Shown here: piece after piece, positions 1 through 5,336 of the stretch
Position numbering within the stretch: the first letter of the stretch is position 1
How the letters are laid out: each line of letters starts with the position of its first letter
Origin: Desulfobacula sp.
GTDB taxonomy: Bacteria > Desulfobacterota > Desulfobacteria > Desulfobacterales > Desulfobacteraceae
NCBI GenBank assembly: GCA_029940235.1
Contig: JAOZRI010000176.1
Span: 1-5,338 of the forward strand
DNA length: 5,338 nucleotides
Direction of reading: 5' to 3'
The notes under the pieces: generated by a model
What the model saw: only the letters and a program-made list of their open reading frames with translations
Databases searched by the model: none
What the model was told of the DNA's origin: nothing
Position numbers and translations under genes: made by a program

Positions 1-166
1 AACTTGGAACTTTTTCTAAAATTACAGATTAAGCAAATGCGTTCATAGTGCTTAATAACGTTAATTTTCAAATTTACTGCAATGTCCATCCAGTTTAAGT
101 GAGATAGCTGTCTGAAACAGGGTTTGTAAGTTTTCTTATGGTAAATATCCAGAGATTAAAAAGGTT

Positions 167-194
167 TTGGTTGACAGTTTTATGTATTTATAAT
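167..194 (+). promoter_or_regulatory. Candidate sigma-70 promoter of the thiolase gene
   Basis: A perfect -10 hexamer TATAAT lies at 189-194. A weak -35 match, TTGGTT, lies at 167-172 with a 16-base spacer. This would start transcription near 201 and give a 5' untranslated region of roughly 55 bases. A perfect TTGACA at 171-176 overlaps the same region, but it sits only 12 bases from TATAAT. With a 17-base spacer it would pair only with the poor hexamer TACAGC. The two boxes therefore do not combine into one ideal promoter. AT-rich DNA produces such matches by chance. Confidence 0.4.
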
Positions 195-246
195 ACAGCT
201 ATATTAAAGCTACATTTGAGGTTTATTGTTATTAAAAATATATTTC

Positions 247-254
247 AGGAGGAA
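247..254 (+). promoter_or_regulatory. Strong ribosome binding site of the thiolase gene
   Basis: AGGAGGAA ends two bases before the ATG at 257; the AGGAGG core at 247-252 is followed by a short 4-base spacer. This fixes the thiolase start and is the best Shine-Dalgarno sequence in the window. The leftward genes have much weaker ones or none. Confidence 0.85.
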
Positions 255-256
255 GT

Positions 257-1432
257 ATGAGAGAAGTTGTAATAGTTGCAGCATGCAGAACAGCAGTTGG
301 TAAATTCGGCGGTACTCTGTCGGCGTTGAGCGATATTGATTTTGGTCCCATTCCCATTAAAGAAGTTATTAAAAGAGCCGGGTTAACCGGTGATCAGATT
401 GATGAAGTTATCTATGCTTCAGGATATAGAACAGGGGATCTTCCCATTAACTCAGCCCGTGTTGTATCTGTAAAAGCCGGGATTCCCCAGGAAAAACCAC
501 AGTTTACAATTTCCAAGGCATGTGCCGGCAGTATCAAAGCTATTACCCTTGCAGCCCAGGTTATTAAATCAGGCGATGCAGAGGTTATCGTGGCAGGTGG
601 TATGGAAAGCATGAGCAATGCAACATTTATGCTTAAAAAAGCCAGATGGGGCTATAGACTTGGCCATGGCCAGCTACAGGATCAATTGATTCTTTTTGAT
701 CCCTTAAGTGGGAACACCATGGGTGAGACTGCTGAAAATGTTGCCGAAAAATACAATGTTTCCAGAGAAGATCAGGATGCATACGGGCTTAGAAGTCAGC
801 AACTGACAGAAGCTGCAATCAAAGAGGGAAAATTCAAAGAGCAGATTGTTCCTGTTGAGATCCCGCAAAGAAAAGGCGATCCCAAAATATTTGATACAGA
901 TGAGCATCCAAGATTTGGTACAACCAAAGAGAGTCTTGCAAAATTAAAACCTCCTTTTAGAAAGGGCGGATCTGTTACAGCCGGGACTTCTTCAGGCATG
1001 AATGACGGAGCTTCTGCTATTGTTGTAATGTCAAAAGAGAAGGCAGATGAACTTGGGATAACTCCCATGGCCTCCATTGTCTCCTATGCTTCTGCCGGAG
1101 TTGATCCTGCATACATGGGGATTGGTCCGATTCCAGCCACAAAGATGGCACTTGAAAAAGCAGGTTTGACCATTGATGATATGGATCTGATTGAATTGAA
1201 TGAAGCATTTGCTTCCCAGACACTGGCATCTGCCCGTGAATTAAATATGGATATGGATAAGGTAAATGTTAATGGCGGCGCCATTGCATTGGGACATCCT
1301 GTTTCTGCATCAGGCGGTGTTATTGTTACAAAGCTTTTGTATGAACTTAAAGCAAGAAATCTACGATATGGACTGGCAACACTGTGTATTGGTGGTGGTC
1401 AAGGTATGGCATTAATAGTAGAAAATAAATAA
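257..1432 (+). CDS. Thiolase family protein (probable acetyl-CoA C-acetyltransferase)
   Basis: This is a cytoplasmic thiolase that either condenses two acetyl-CoA to acetoacetyl-CoA or cleaves 3-ketoacyl-CoA with CoA. At 391 residues it has the usual length of the family. The full catalytic set is visible: nucleophile Cys89 in KACAGS, GGMESMS at 114-120, MGETAEN at 155-161, the NEAF motif at 315-318 with oxyanion Asn315, His347 in GHPVSASG, and Cys377 in CIGGGQG. Two active-site loops differ from the textbook form. The nucleophile loop reads CAGS instead of CGSG, and the His loop reads HPVSASG instead of HPIGASG. Substrate choice (acetoacetyl-CoA or longer or branched ketoacyl-CoA) cannot be read from sequence. 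The start is supported by AGGAGGAA just upstream. The gene stands alone, with a promoter region before it and a terminator after it. The family call is very secure; the exact substrate is not. Confidence 0.95.
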   Translation: MREVVIVAACRTAVGKFGGTLSALSDIDFGPIPIKEVIKRAGLTGDQIDEVIYASGYRTGDLPINSARVVSVKAGIPQEKPQFTISKACAGSIKAITLAAQVIKSGDAEVIVAGGMESMSNATFMLKKARWGYRLGHGQLQDQLILFDPLSGNTMGETAENVAEKYNVSREDQDAYGLRSQQLTEAAIKEGKFKEQIVPVEIPQRKGDPKIFDTDEHPRFGTTKESLAKLKPPFRKGGSVTAGTSSGMNDGASAIVVMSKEKADELGITPMASIVSYASAGVDPAYMGIGPIPATKMALEKAGLTIDDMDLIELNEAFASQTLASARELNMDMDKVNVNGGAIALGHPVSASGGVIVTKLLYELKARNLRYGLATLCIGGGQGMALIVENK

Positions 1433-1556
1433 TATTTGAATGTAAACTCACCCATCTACGGCGTTGCTTCATACTTTTGCAATCCTCATGTACAAGAGTA
1501 CACTCCGGTTGCAAAAGTATTTGCGCCTTGTATCTGGGCAAGTTTACATTCAAATA
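1433..1556. repeat. 124-bp imperfect palindromic element (MITE- or REP-like)
   Basis: The outer arms are a perfect 16-bp inverted repeat, TATTTGAATGTAAACT at 1433-1448 and its complement at 1541-1556. Further paired blocks follow inward: CCCA 1451-1454 with TGGG 1535-1538, GGCG 1460-1463 with CGCC 1524-1527, a perfect 12-bp pair at 1471-1482 and 1509-1520, and a central TGTAC-AAGA-GTACA hairpin at 1489-1502. The first base of the element directly follows the thiolase stop codon. Both ends carry TA, so the structure could also be read as terminal repeats starting TTTGAATG flanked by a TA target duplication. It encodes nothing. It could be a miniature transposable element, a REP-like repeat or an mRNA 3' stabiliser. 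No second copy is present in the window, so multi-copy status is inferred. Confidence 0.8.
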
Positions 1557-1579
1557 AAAGCGCACAGTATTGAAAAATT

Positions 1580-1618
1580 AAACCCTGCACACTGAAATAA
1601 TTACTGTGTGCAGGGTTT
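1580..1618. terminator. Bidirectional intrinsic terminator between convergent genes
   Basis: A perfect 13-bp stem is formed by 1580-1592 (AAACCCTGCACAC) and 1606-1618 (GTGTGCAGGGTTT), with a 13-base loop. On the plus strand the stem ends in TTTT (1616-1619). On the minus strand it is followed closely by a T-run (complement of 1573-1577). The stop codon of the leftward dehydrogenase gene lies only 5 bases from the stem, and the thiolase stop lies about 150 bases away across the palindromic element. The hairpin can therefore end transcription from both sides. Confidence 0.88.
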
Positions 1619-1623
1619 TCTAC

Positions 1624-2760
1624 TTACAGATCTGTAATGGTTGGCCTGTAAACAATATTTCTCTGTTTTAACTTTTCAAGAATAAATTTCACACAAACTT
1701 CATCTTTTCCAATAATTTCAGGTGTAATAATACCTTTTTTGTTGAAAAGACCCTCATTTAGCAACCTTAATACAGTGGTTGCCGTGTAACCGGTTGTTCT
1801 TGCCATGGAATGAGTTTGTGTTTCTGTATCATATTTATCCAAGAGATCCCATCTGTACTCTCTTGTTTTCCCATTTTTTTCTCCTTGAACAATGATCTGC
1901 ATGATGGTGATATCTTTTTCACCTGGTTTAAGGTTCCATTGGGAAAACAGAAATTTTGCCGTCATATCTATGGGCCTTATCATTTGATCACCCATTTTAA
2001 CAGGCTCTTCACTGAAAAAACCAGTCTCCTTTAAAAAAAGTATTTTTTCAATATGACCTGGATATCTCATGGTTTTTTCTTTCATATTTGGGATGTCAAG
2101 ATTCTTAATCAAGGAGCGCAGACCATCTGTATTAAATGCTTCAAGGGTACCAAGTTCAGGAAAATCAATCAGTTCAGCCTCGCTTAAAGCTGGTTTTTCT
2201 ATTATTTCACCATTTTCAACATAAAAGGCTGGTCTTATATACTCTTCAATAACATCAATGGGGGAAAAAACCGCCTTGTATTCCCAGGGCTGGATTCTTA
2301 TTTCAGGCAGCCCTCCAACATAAATCACTGCACTCTGTGTTTTGTCCAATAAGTGGTCAGCATAACCTGTCAGCAAATTGCTCATTCCGGGAGCAACACC
2401 GCAATCAACAACAGCAGTAACATTATGTTTTTTTGCAAGATCATCAAGAGTCAGGGCATCTTCCGGGAAAAAAGCAATATCCACAACATTTTTTTCTGCC
2501 TGAATAATGGTTTCCAGAGTTTTGTAACCCATAAATCCTGGAACAGCACTTATGACCATATCAAAATTTGAAATCAGTGTTTTTAAACTTTGCCTGTCTG
2601 AAAGATCCTGCTTAATTGTCTGAATGTTATCATCTGTTTTAAATTTGCTTAAAGTATCGTCGCTGATATCTGCAATACTTACATTGATATCCTTATCCTT
2701 TGCCAAGTCGCGTGCCATGGGAGCACCAACAAGCCCTCCTCCAAGAACAATAGTTTTCAT
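1624..2760 (-). CDS. Saccharopine dehydrogenase family oxidoreductase, lysine 6-dehydrogenase-like
   Basis: This is a soluble NAD(P)-dependent oxidoreductase of 378 residues. The N-terminal Rossmann fold begins at residue 3, with the nucleotide loop GGGLVG at 7-12 and an acidic residue, Asp31, at the end of the second strand, which suggests NAD rather than NADP. Later family features are DCGVAPGMSN at 119-128, GGLPEIR at 149-155, MRYPGH at 231-236 and ARTTGYTA at 320-327. The length and the short C-terminal domain fit the branch that includes lysine 6-dehydrogenase, which oxidises the epsilon-amino group of lysine to piperideine-6-carboxylate. Saccharopine- or carboxynorspermidine-forming relatives are alternatives, and I cannot assign the substrate. 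Its start has a modest AAGGAT at 2769-2774, 8 bases from the ATG. It is the last gene of the leftward block and lies 164 bases after trmJ, so it may have its own promoter or leader control. Confidence 0.85.
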   Translation of the reverse strand: MKTIVLGGGLVGAPMARDLAKDKDINVSIADISDDTLSKFKTDDNIQTIKQDLSDRQSLKTLISNFDMVISAVPGFMGYKTLETIIQAEKNVVDIAFFPEDALTLDDLAKKHNVTAVVDCGVAPGMSNLLTGYADHLLDKTQSAVIYVGGLPEIRIQPWEYKAVFSPIDVIEEYIRPAFYVENGEIIEKPALSEAELIDFPELGTLEAFNTDGLRSLIKNLDIPNMKEKTMRYPGHIEKILFLKETGFFSEEPVKMGDQMIRPIDMTAKFLFSQWNLKPGEKDITIMQIIVQGEKNGKTREYRWDLLDKYDTETQTHSMARTTGYTATTVLRLLNEGLFNKKGIITPEIIGKDEVCVKFILEKLKQRNIVYRPTITDL

Positions 2761-2924
2761 TATAGTATATCCTTATTATTTAAAGTTATTATATTTCATA
2801 ATCTCCATGCTTTGCTGCGGGCGGTAACAATTAAAATCCGCCCGTGCTATTGTTAATCATAATCCGCTGAAACGATTGAGGTAATGTATATGAAACAGGA
2901 TGAAAACTGTTTGTTGTCTGATCA
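2761..2924 (-). promoter_or_regulatory. Structured 164-base leader between trmJ and the dehydrogenase gene
   Basis: This gap is long compared with its neighbours and holds unusual structure. A GC-rich inverted repeat, CGGGCGG 2818-2824 and CCGCCCG 2838-2844, stands out in AT-rich surroundings. A second 7-bp pair, TAACAAT 2825-2831 and ATTGTTA 2849-2855, interlocks with it, so the order of arms is that of a pseudoknot or of two competing hairpins. No T-tract follows the hairpin on either strand, so it is not a standard terminator. On the minus strand a perfect TATAAT (2793-2788) lies about 30 bases before the dehydrogenase ATG, but it lacks a good -35 box at normal spacing. I do not recognise a known riboswitch class here. 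Confidence 0.4.
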
Positions 2925-3662
2925 TCAAAAGTTTTTCCTTCTTTGTGCTTCTGTCCAGTCAATTCTGCTCATCAATCCCCTTAAAATTCTAACATCACGG
3001 GATGAAAGCCCTGCCTCACCAAAAATTCGCCTGAAAGTTCTTAATAGGTGGTCCGGGTTATGTTTGTCAAGAAAATCTATATCCACAAGACTTTTTTTTA
3101 TATGACTGTACATATGTTCAAGTTCGTCTCCAGTGGCAAGTTTTTTTGGTTCATGATCATAAAATTTATCCCCTGCATCGCATTTCAGGGAGATCTCATA
3201 TAAAAGTACTGAAAGGGCATGGCTTAAATTCATGGAAGGATAATCTTCATGGGTTGGAATGGTGATAAAATGCTGGCAAAGGTCAAGGTCTTTTGTCTCA
3301 AGGCCTGTGTCCTCTGGCCCCAAAACCAGTGCACATTTTATATTAAGATATGATTGATGTAATTTCAGGGCAGCGCCGGAAGGGGTGAAAAAATTTTTCC
3401 TGTATTTGCCAAACCTGCGTGTTGTACCAAAAGCAATTTGAATATCTGCCAGTGCAGATTTAAGATCATCAAAAACAGGAGCCTTTTCAAGAACGCCAAA
3501 AGCAGTTAGGGCCATTTTCTTTGCCAGAAGGGATTTATAATGTTTTGTTGGATTTACAATCCTTAGATTTGTAAATCCAAAATTCATCATTGCCCTGCAC
3601 ACAGAACCTATGTTTATGGGCCCCTGGGGTTCCACAAGGATAATTGAGAGATTTTGGGTCAT
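2925..3662 (-). CDS. trmJ: tRNA (cytidine/uridine-32-2'-O)-methyltransferase TrmJ
   Basis: This SPOUT-class enzyme uses S-adenosylmethionine to methylate the ribose 2'-OH of nucleotide 32 in the tRNA anticodon loop and works as a dimer. At 245 residues it matches the usual TrmJ length. The three SPOUT motifs are present: motif 1 with NIGSVCRA at 17-24, including the conserved Asn17 and Arg23; motif 2 LGPEDTGL at 114-121; and motif 3 with PSMNLSHALSVLLYE at 142-156, which forms the trefoil knot. The C-terminal helical region (RRIFGEAGLSSRDVRILRG, 211-229) is characteristic of TrmJ rather than the shorter TrmL. The ATG is 25 bases after the flavoprotein stop, with no Shine-Dalgarno sequence. 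An in-frame TAG shortly upstream excludes an earlier ATG. Translation may be coupled to the gene before it. TrmJ is the best call; another TrmH-family specificity is the alternative. Confidence 0.9.
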   Translation of the reverse strand: MTQNLSIILVEPQGPINIGSVCRAMMNFGFTNLRIVNPTKHYKSLLAKKMALTAFGVLEKAPVFDDLKSALADIQIAFGTTRRFGKYRKNFFTPSGAALKLHQSYLNIKCALVLGPEDTGLETKDLDLCQHFITIPTHEDYPSMNLSHALSVLLYEISLKCDAGDKFYDHEPKKLATGDELEHMYSHIKKSLVDIDFLDKHNPDHLLRTFRRIFGEAGLSSRDVRILRGLMSRIDWTEAQRRKNF

Positions 3663-3687
3663 GGTTGAATATTTATCAATCTATTAT

Positions 3688-4257
3688 TTATACGGCAATT
3701 ATTTTTCTGGCAAATTCAATGGCCTGGGTTTTAACAGCATCATCCATATTTTCAGGAGTGGTACATTTACCGATAAACAGTTCTCCTGCATTAAGAGCTT
3801 TATGTGGGTTCTGTAAACGCCTGAAAGCTGTAAACACAGGTTCAGCATTATTCTCATATGGTCCGCCGCCAGTTGATAAAAGTGCCTGGCGCTGTCCTTG
3901 TACAAGGGATGCATGATCTGGTTGATGATAATTGACATACAGGCTGTATGTTCTGTCGATAATAGCTTTTAATTGTGCTGTAACTCCCCAGAAATAGAGA
4001 GGAGAAGCAAAAATTACAAGTTCCGCACTGACCATCTTTTCAAGTATTTCAATTCCGTCATCTTTTTGGACACACCCTATCTTATCGGATACGTCTTTGC
4101 ATTTTGCACATGCAAGACATCCATGTATGTTTTTTGAATTCAAATATATGATTTCAATTTCATGACCTGAAGATTTAATCTCTTCTTCCATCCACCCTAG
4201 TACTTTTGCAGTATTTCCTTTTTTTCTGGGACTGCCCTGTAATGCAATAATTTTCAT
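3688..4257 (-). CDS. Flavodoxin-fold NAD(P)H/FMN-dependent oxidoreductase with four-cysteine motif
   Basis: This 189-residue cytoplasmic flavoprotein belongs to the NADPH-dependent FMN reductase/iron-sulfur flavoprotein (Isf-like) group. The FMN phosphate loop is GSPRKKGNT at 8-16. The central segment SPLYFWGVTAQLKAIIDR at 85-102 and TGGGPYE at 129-135 are typical flavin-contacting regions. Between strands it carries C47-X2-C50-X2-C53-X8-C62. This resembles the compact cysteine cluster that binds a [4Fe-4S] centre in archaeal Isf proteins, although the last spacing is slightly longer; many homologues carry similar cysteines without a proven cluster. Its electron donor and acceptor are unknown. 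AAGGA at 4265-4269 (minus strand), 7 bases from the ATG, supports the start. It lies 71 bases after the phosphatase gene and 25 bases before trmJ, so it probably heads a two-gene transcript or continues the upstream one. Confidence 0.88.
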   Translation of the reverse strand: MKIIALQGSPRKKGNTAKVLGWMEEEIKSSGHEIEIIYLNSKNIHGCLACAKCKDVSDKIGCVQKDDGIEILEKMVSAELVIFASPLYFWGVTAQLKAIIDRTYSLYVNYHQPDHASLVQGQRQALLSTGGGPYENNAEPVFTAFRRLQNPHKALNAGELFIGKCTTPENMDDAVKTQAIEFARKIIAV

Positions 4258-4311
4258 AATTTTTTCCTTTAGTTTATTGGAGTTCTTGTTTTTTTAGGAG
4301 CATGCTAATAA

Positions 4312-4320
4312 ATTTTATCA
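4312..4320 (-). promoter_or_regulatory. Candidate extended -10 promoter for the flavoprotein-trmJ pair
   Basis: Read on the minus strand, TGATAAAAT gives a TGn-extended -10 element with TAAAAT as the hexamer. It lies in the 71-base gap just after the phosphatase stop codon and would start a transcript with a leader of roughly 45-50 bases ahead of the flavoprotein ATG. No good -35 box accompanies it, which is acceptable for extended -10 promoters, but the site is AT-rich and could arise by chance. Confidence 0.3.
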
Positions 4321-4328
4321 CAATATCA

Positions 4329-5177
4329 CTATAATAGTTCTGGATCTGGCCACTGCAGGGTCTCAAATCCATAGGATTCCAAAATTTGAATAGCTTTATC
4401 AACATTTAAACCTGCCTGTTCAATACTATGGGAATCATCACCGGGAACCACACGTATTCCCATTTTCTTTGCAGTTTTAAGAATCGATGCTGTAATATAG
4501 GGTTCTTCTTCACCCCTTGCAAGGGGACGTAAATTCAAATCCATGACAAGATCCAAAGATTTAATCAGTTCAAGATTTCTCATAATTTTTTGCCTTATTT
4601 TAGGCATGGAAAGTCGATTCTTATAATCTTTATCATATATTCTTATAAGATCAAAATGGGCAACAATAAATGGTTTTAACTCTTTTATCATCTCATGTTG
4701 AAGGTCAAAATATTTCTCATACATCCCATCATGGGAATCATAATCTAAAACAATTTTATCATATGATTTTTTTGAATAATCAAAACATACATCATTGATA
4801 TGGTGTACAGAACCTACAATATAATCAGGATTAAATTTTAATATTAATTTTTTAATATGCTCAACATATCCACTATAGGTCTCTGTCTCCATGCCCGCAA
4901 AAATTTTAATCTTAGAAGCATATTTTTGTTTTAGATTTTTAATATTTTTAAAGTACTCTTCAAATTTCCTATTTATGTCACTTGCTGTAAGTCCATTTTT
5001 TATCTCATCGGGATATAAAAACTGATCACTTACAGGAGGGATATGCTCGGTTATTCCTACTTTTTTAAACCCAAGTTCTATATATTTTTTAATAATATCT
5101 TCAAGCTTGTCTTCTGCATGATTGCAATACTGGCCGCTGTGGCCTCCGTGAAGAGATATCAGGTTTTTTCTATTCAT
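4329..5177 (-). CDS. hisJ: PHP-family histidinol-phosphatase (HisJ type)
   Basis: This 282-residue PHP-domain phosphoesterase most likely hydrolyses L-histidinol phosphate to L-histidinol in histidine biosynthesis. Metal-binding residues are visible in the expected order: His10 and His13 (LHGGHSG) with His20, Glu44-His45 (GITEH), Glu97 (GMETE), His125-His126 (GSVHH), His174 (VAHFD), and Asp248 and His250 in GDDSH at 246-250. These would form the multinuclear metal centre of the family. The first motif is HGGH rather than the classic HxH, and the last is GDDSH rather than GSDAH; I take these as lineage variants, not loss of function. The only ATG near this point is at 5177, because a TGA lies in frame upstream. 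No Shine-Dalgarno sequence precedes it; the bases before ATG are CTCCTCC. No other histidine gene is in the window, so another PHP phosphoesterase substrate remains possible. Confidence 0.85.
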   Translation of the reverse strand: MNRKNLISLHGGHSGQYCNHAEDKLEDIIKKYIELGFKKVGITEHIPPVSDQFLYPDEIKNGLTASDINRKFEEYFKNIKNLKQKYASKIKIFAGMETETYSGYVEHIKKLILKFNPDYIVGSVHHINDVCFDYSKKSYDKIVLDYDSHDGMYEKYFDLQHEMIKELKPFIVAHFDLIRIYDKDYKNRLSMPKIRQKIMRNLELIKSLDLVMDLNLRPLARGEEEPYITASILKTAKKMGIRVVPGDDSHSIEQAGLNVDKAIQILESYGFETLQWPDPELL

Positions 5178-5184
5178 GGAGGAG

Positions 5185-5214
5185 AAAATAGCATTAAAAC
5201 CATTAAAAAATCAA
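5185..5214 (-). promoter_or_regulatory. Candidate promoter of the phosphatase gene giving a leaderless mRNA
   Basis: On the minus strand TTGATT (5214-5209) and TATTTT (5190-5185) are separated by 18 bases, each matching four of six consensus positions. Transcription would begin 6-8 bases downstream, at or next to the A of the ATG at 5177. This fits the missing Shine-Dalgarno sequence. Hexamers of this quality are common in AT-rich DNA, so the support is the agreement of spacing and start rather than the motifs alone. Confidence 0.35.
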
Positions 5215-5215
5215 C

Positions 5216-5233
5216 TAATTATCATGATAATTA
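5216..5233. promoter_or_regulatory. 18-bp perfect palindrome, candidate operator
   Basis: TAATTATCATGATAATTA is a perfect 18-bp palindrome without a spacer. It sits one base upstream of the candidate -35 box and about 38 bases before the phosphatase ATG, a normal place for a dimeric regulator. The half-sites ATTATCA and TGATAAT are the same words found in Fur boxes but in the opposite (everted) order, so I do not call it a Fur site. Confidence 0.45.
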
Positions 5234-5234
5234 T

Positions 5235-5336
5235 TCAGATATTATTCTTGACTTTTAAAAAAATTCCAACTATTTTGATTCCATCAAATGTTGGAAACAT
5301 ATCTTTGGTGTTTACAATAATGTATTGATATGAATT
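5235..5336 (-). CDS. Possible C-terminal fragment of a gene running off the right edge
   Basis: A minus-strand frame is open from the window edge to a TGA at 5237-5235, giving 33 codons. The peptide ends IVGIFLKVKNNI and has a plausible mix of residues, with no recognisable family. If it is real, its stop lies 57 bases upstream of the phosphatase start and directly against the 18-bp palindrome. The problem is that a hairpin followed by seven Ts lies inside it, which would terminate the message before the stop. A 33-codon open stretch can also occur by chance. This is a weak call. Confidence 0.25.
   Translation of the reverse strand, partial: NSYQYIIVNTKDMFPTFDGIKIVGIFLKVKNNI
5257..5296 (-). 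terminator. Candidate leftward intrinsic terminator
   Basis: Read leftward, TTCCAAC (5296-5290) pairs with GTTGGAA (5270-5264), and inside this TTTGAT pairs with ATCAAA around a 3-base loop (TCC on the plus strand, 5280-5282). The stem is interrupted by a small asymmetric internal loop. Seven consecutive Ts follow immediately on the minus strand (5263-5257). This is the usual form of an intrinsic terminator and would end a leftward gene lying beyond the right edge, insulating the phosphatase gene. The stem is AT-rich and the open frame across it is an alternative reading. Confidence 0.5.

Larger units (their letters stand above)
1..256. other. Upstream non-coding region before the thiolase gene
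   Basis: No convincing gene is visible in this stretch. All three leftward frames are broken by many stops. The rightward frames close early: one stays open from the window edge to a TAG at 46-48, and another to a TAA at 30-32. Either could be the last few codons of a gene lying to the left, but the peptides are too short to judge. I see no clear terminator after them. The second half is very AT-rich and carries the probable thiolase promoter and ribosome binding site. Confidence 0.6.

Noticed and set aside
1..48. Open frame from the left edge to TAG at 46-48
   Set aside because: It has only 15 codons, another frame is equally open to 32, and there is no recognisable peptide or following terminator.
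171..194. TTGACA and TATAAT, both perfect, before the thiolase gene
   Set aside because: The spacing is only 12 bases, too short for a sigma-70 promoter using both boxes; they must belong to different, weaker pairings.
412..1284. Several antisense or out-of-frame open frames of 66-93 codons inside the thiolase gene
   Set aside because: They are shadows of the thiolase coding sequence with no ribosome binding sites or recognisable motifs.
2895..2914. AAACAG/CTGTTT hairpin just after the trmJ stop
   Set aside because: A six-base AT-rich stem not followed by a T-run on the minus strand; not a credible terminator.
2761..2924. Lysine or other known riboswitch upstream of the lysine-dehydrogenase-like gene
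   Set aside because: The region lacks the size and conserved core of a lysine riboswitch, and I could not match it to another class.
2884..3105. Rightward 73-codon open frame with GAGG shortly before its ATG
   Set aside because: It lies mostly antisense to trmJ, has no family-like motifs, and the trmJ frame explains the region.
4297..4309. AGCATGCT-centred palindrome in the gap before the flavoprotein gene
   Set aside because: Short, imperfect when extended, and with no T-tract in the right place; too weak for a terminator or operator call.
1624..5177. The four leftward genes as one novel functional system
   Set aside because: Each belongs to a common housekeeping or metabolic family, the gaps differ widely, and no shared pathway links them; nothing resembles a defence or mobile system.
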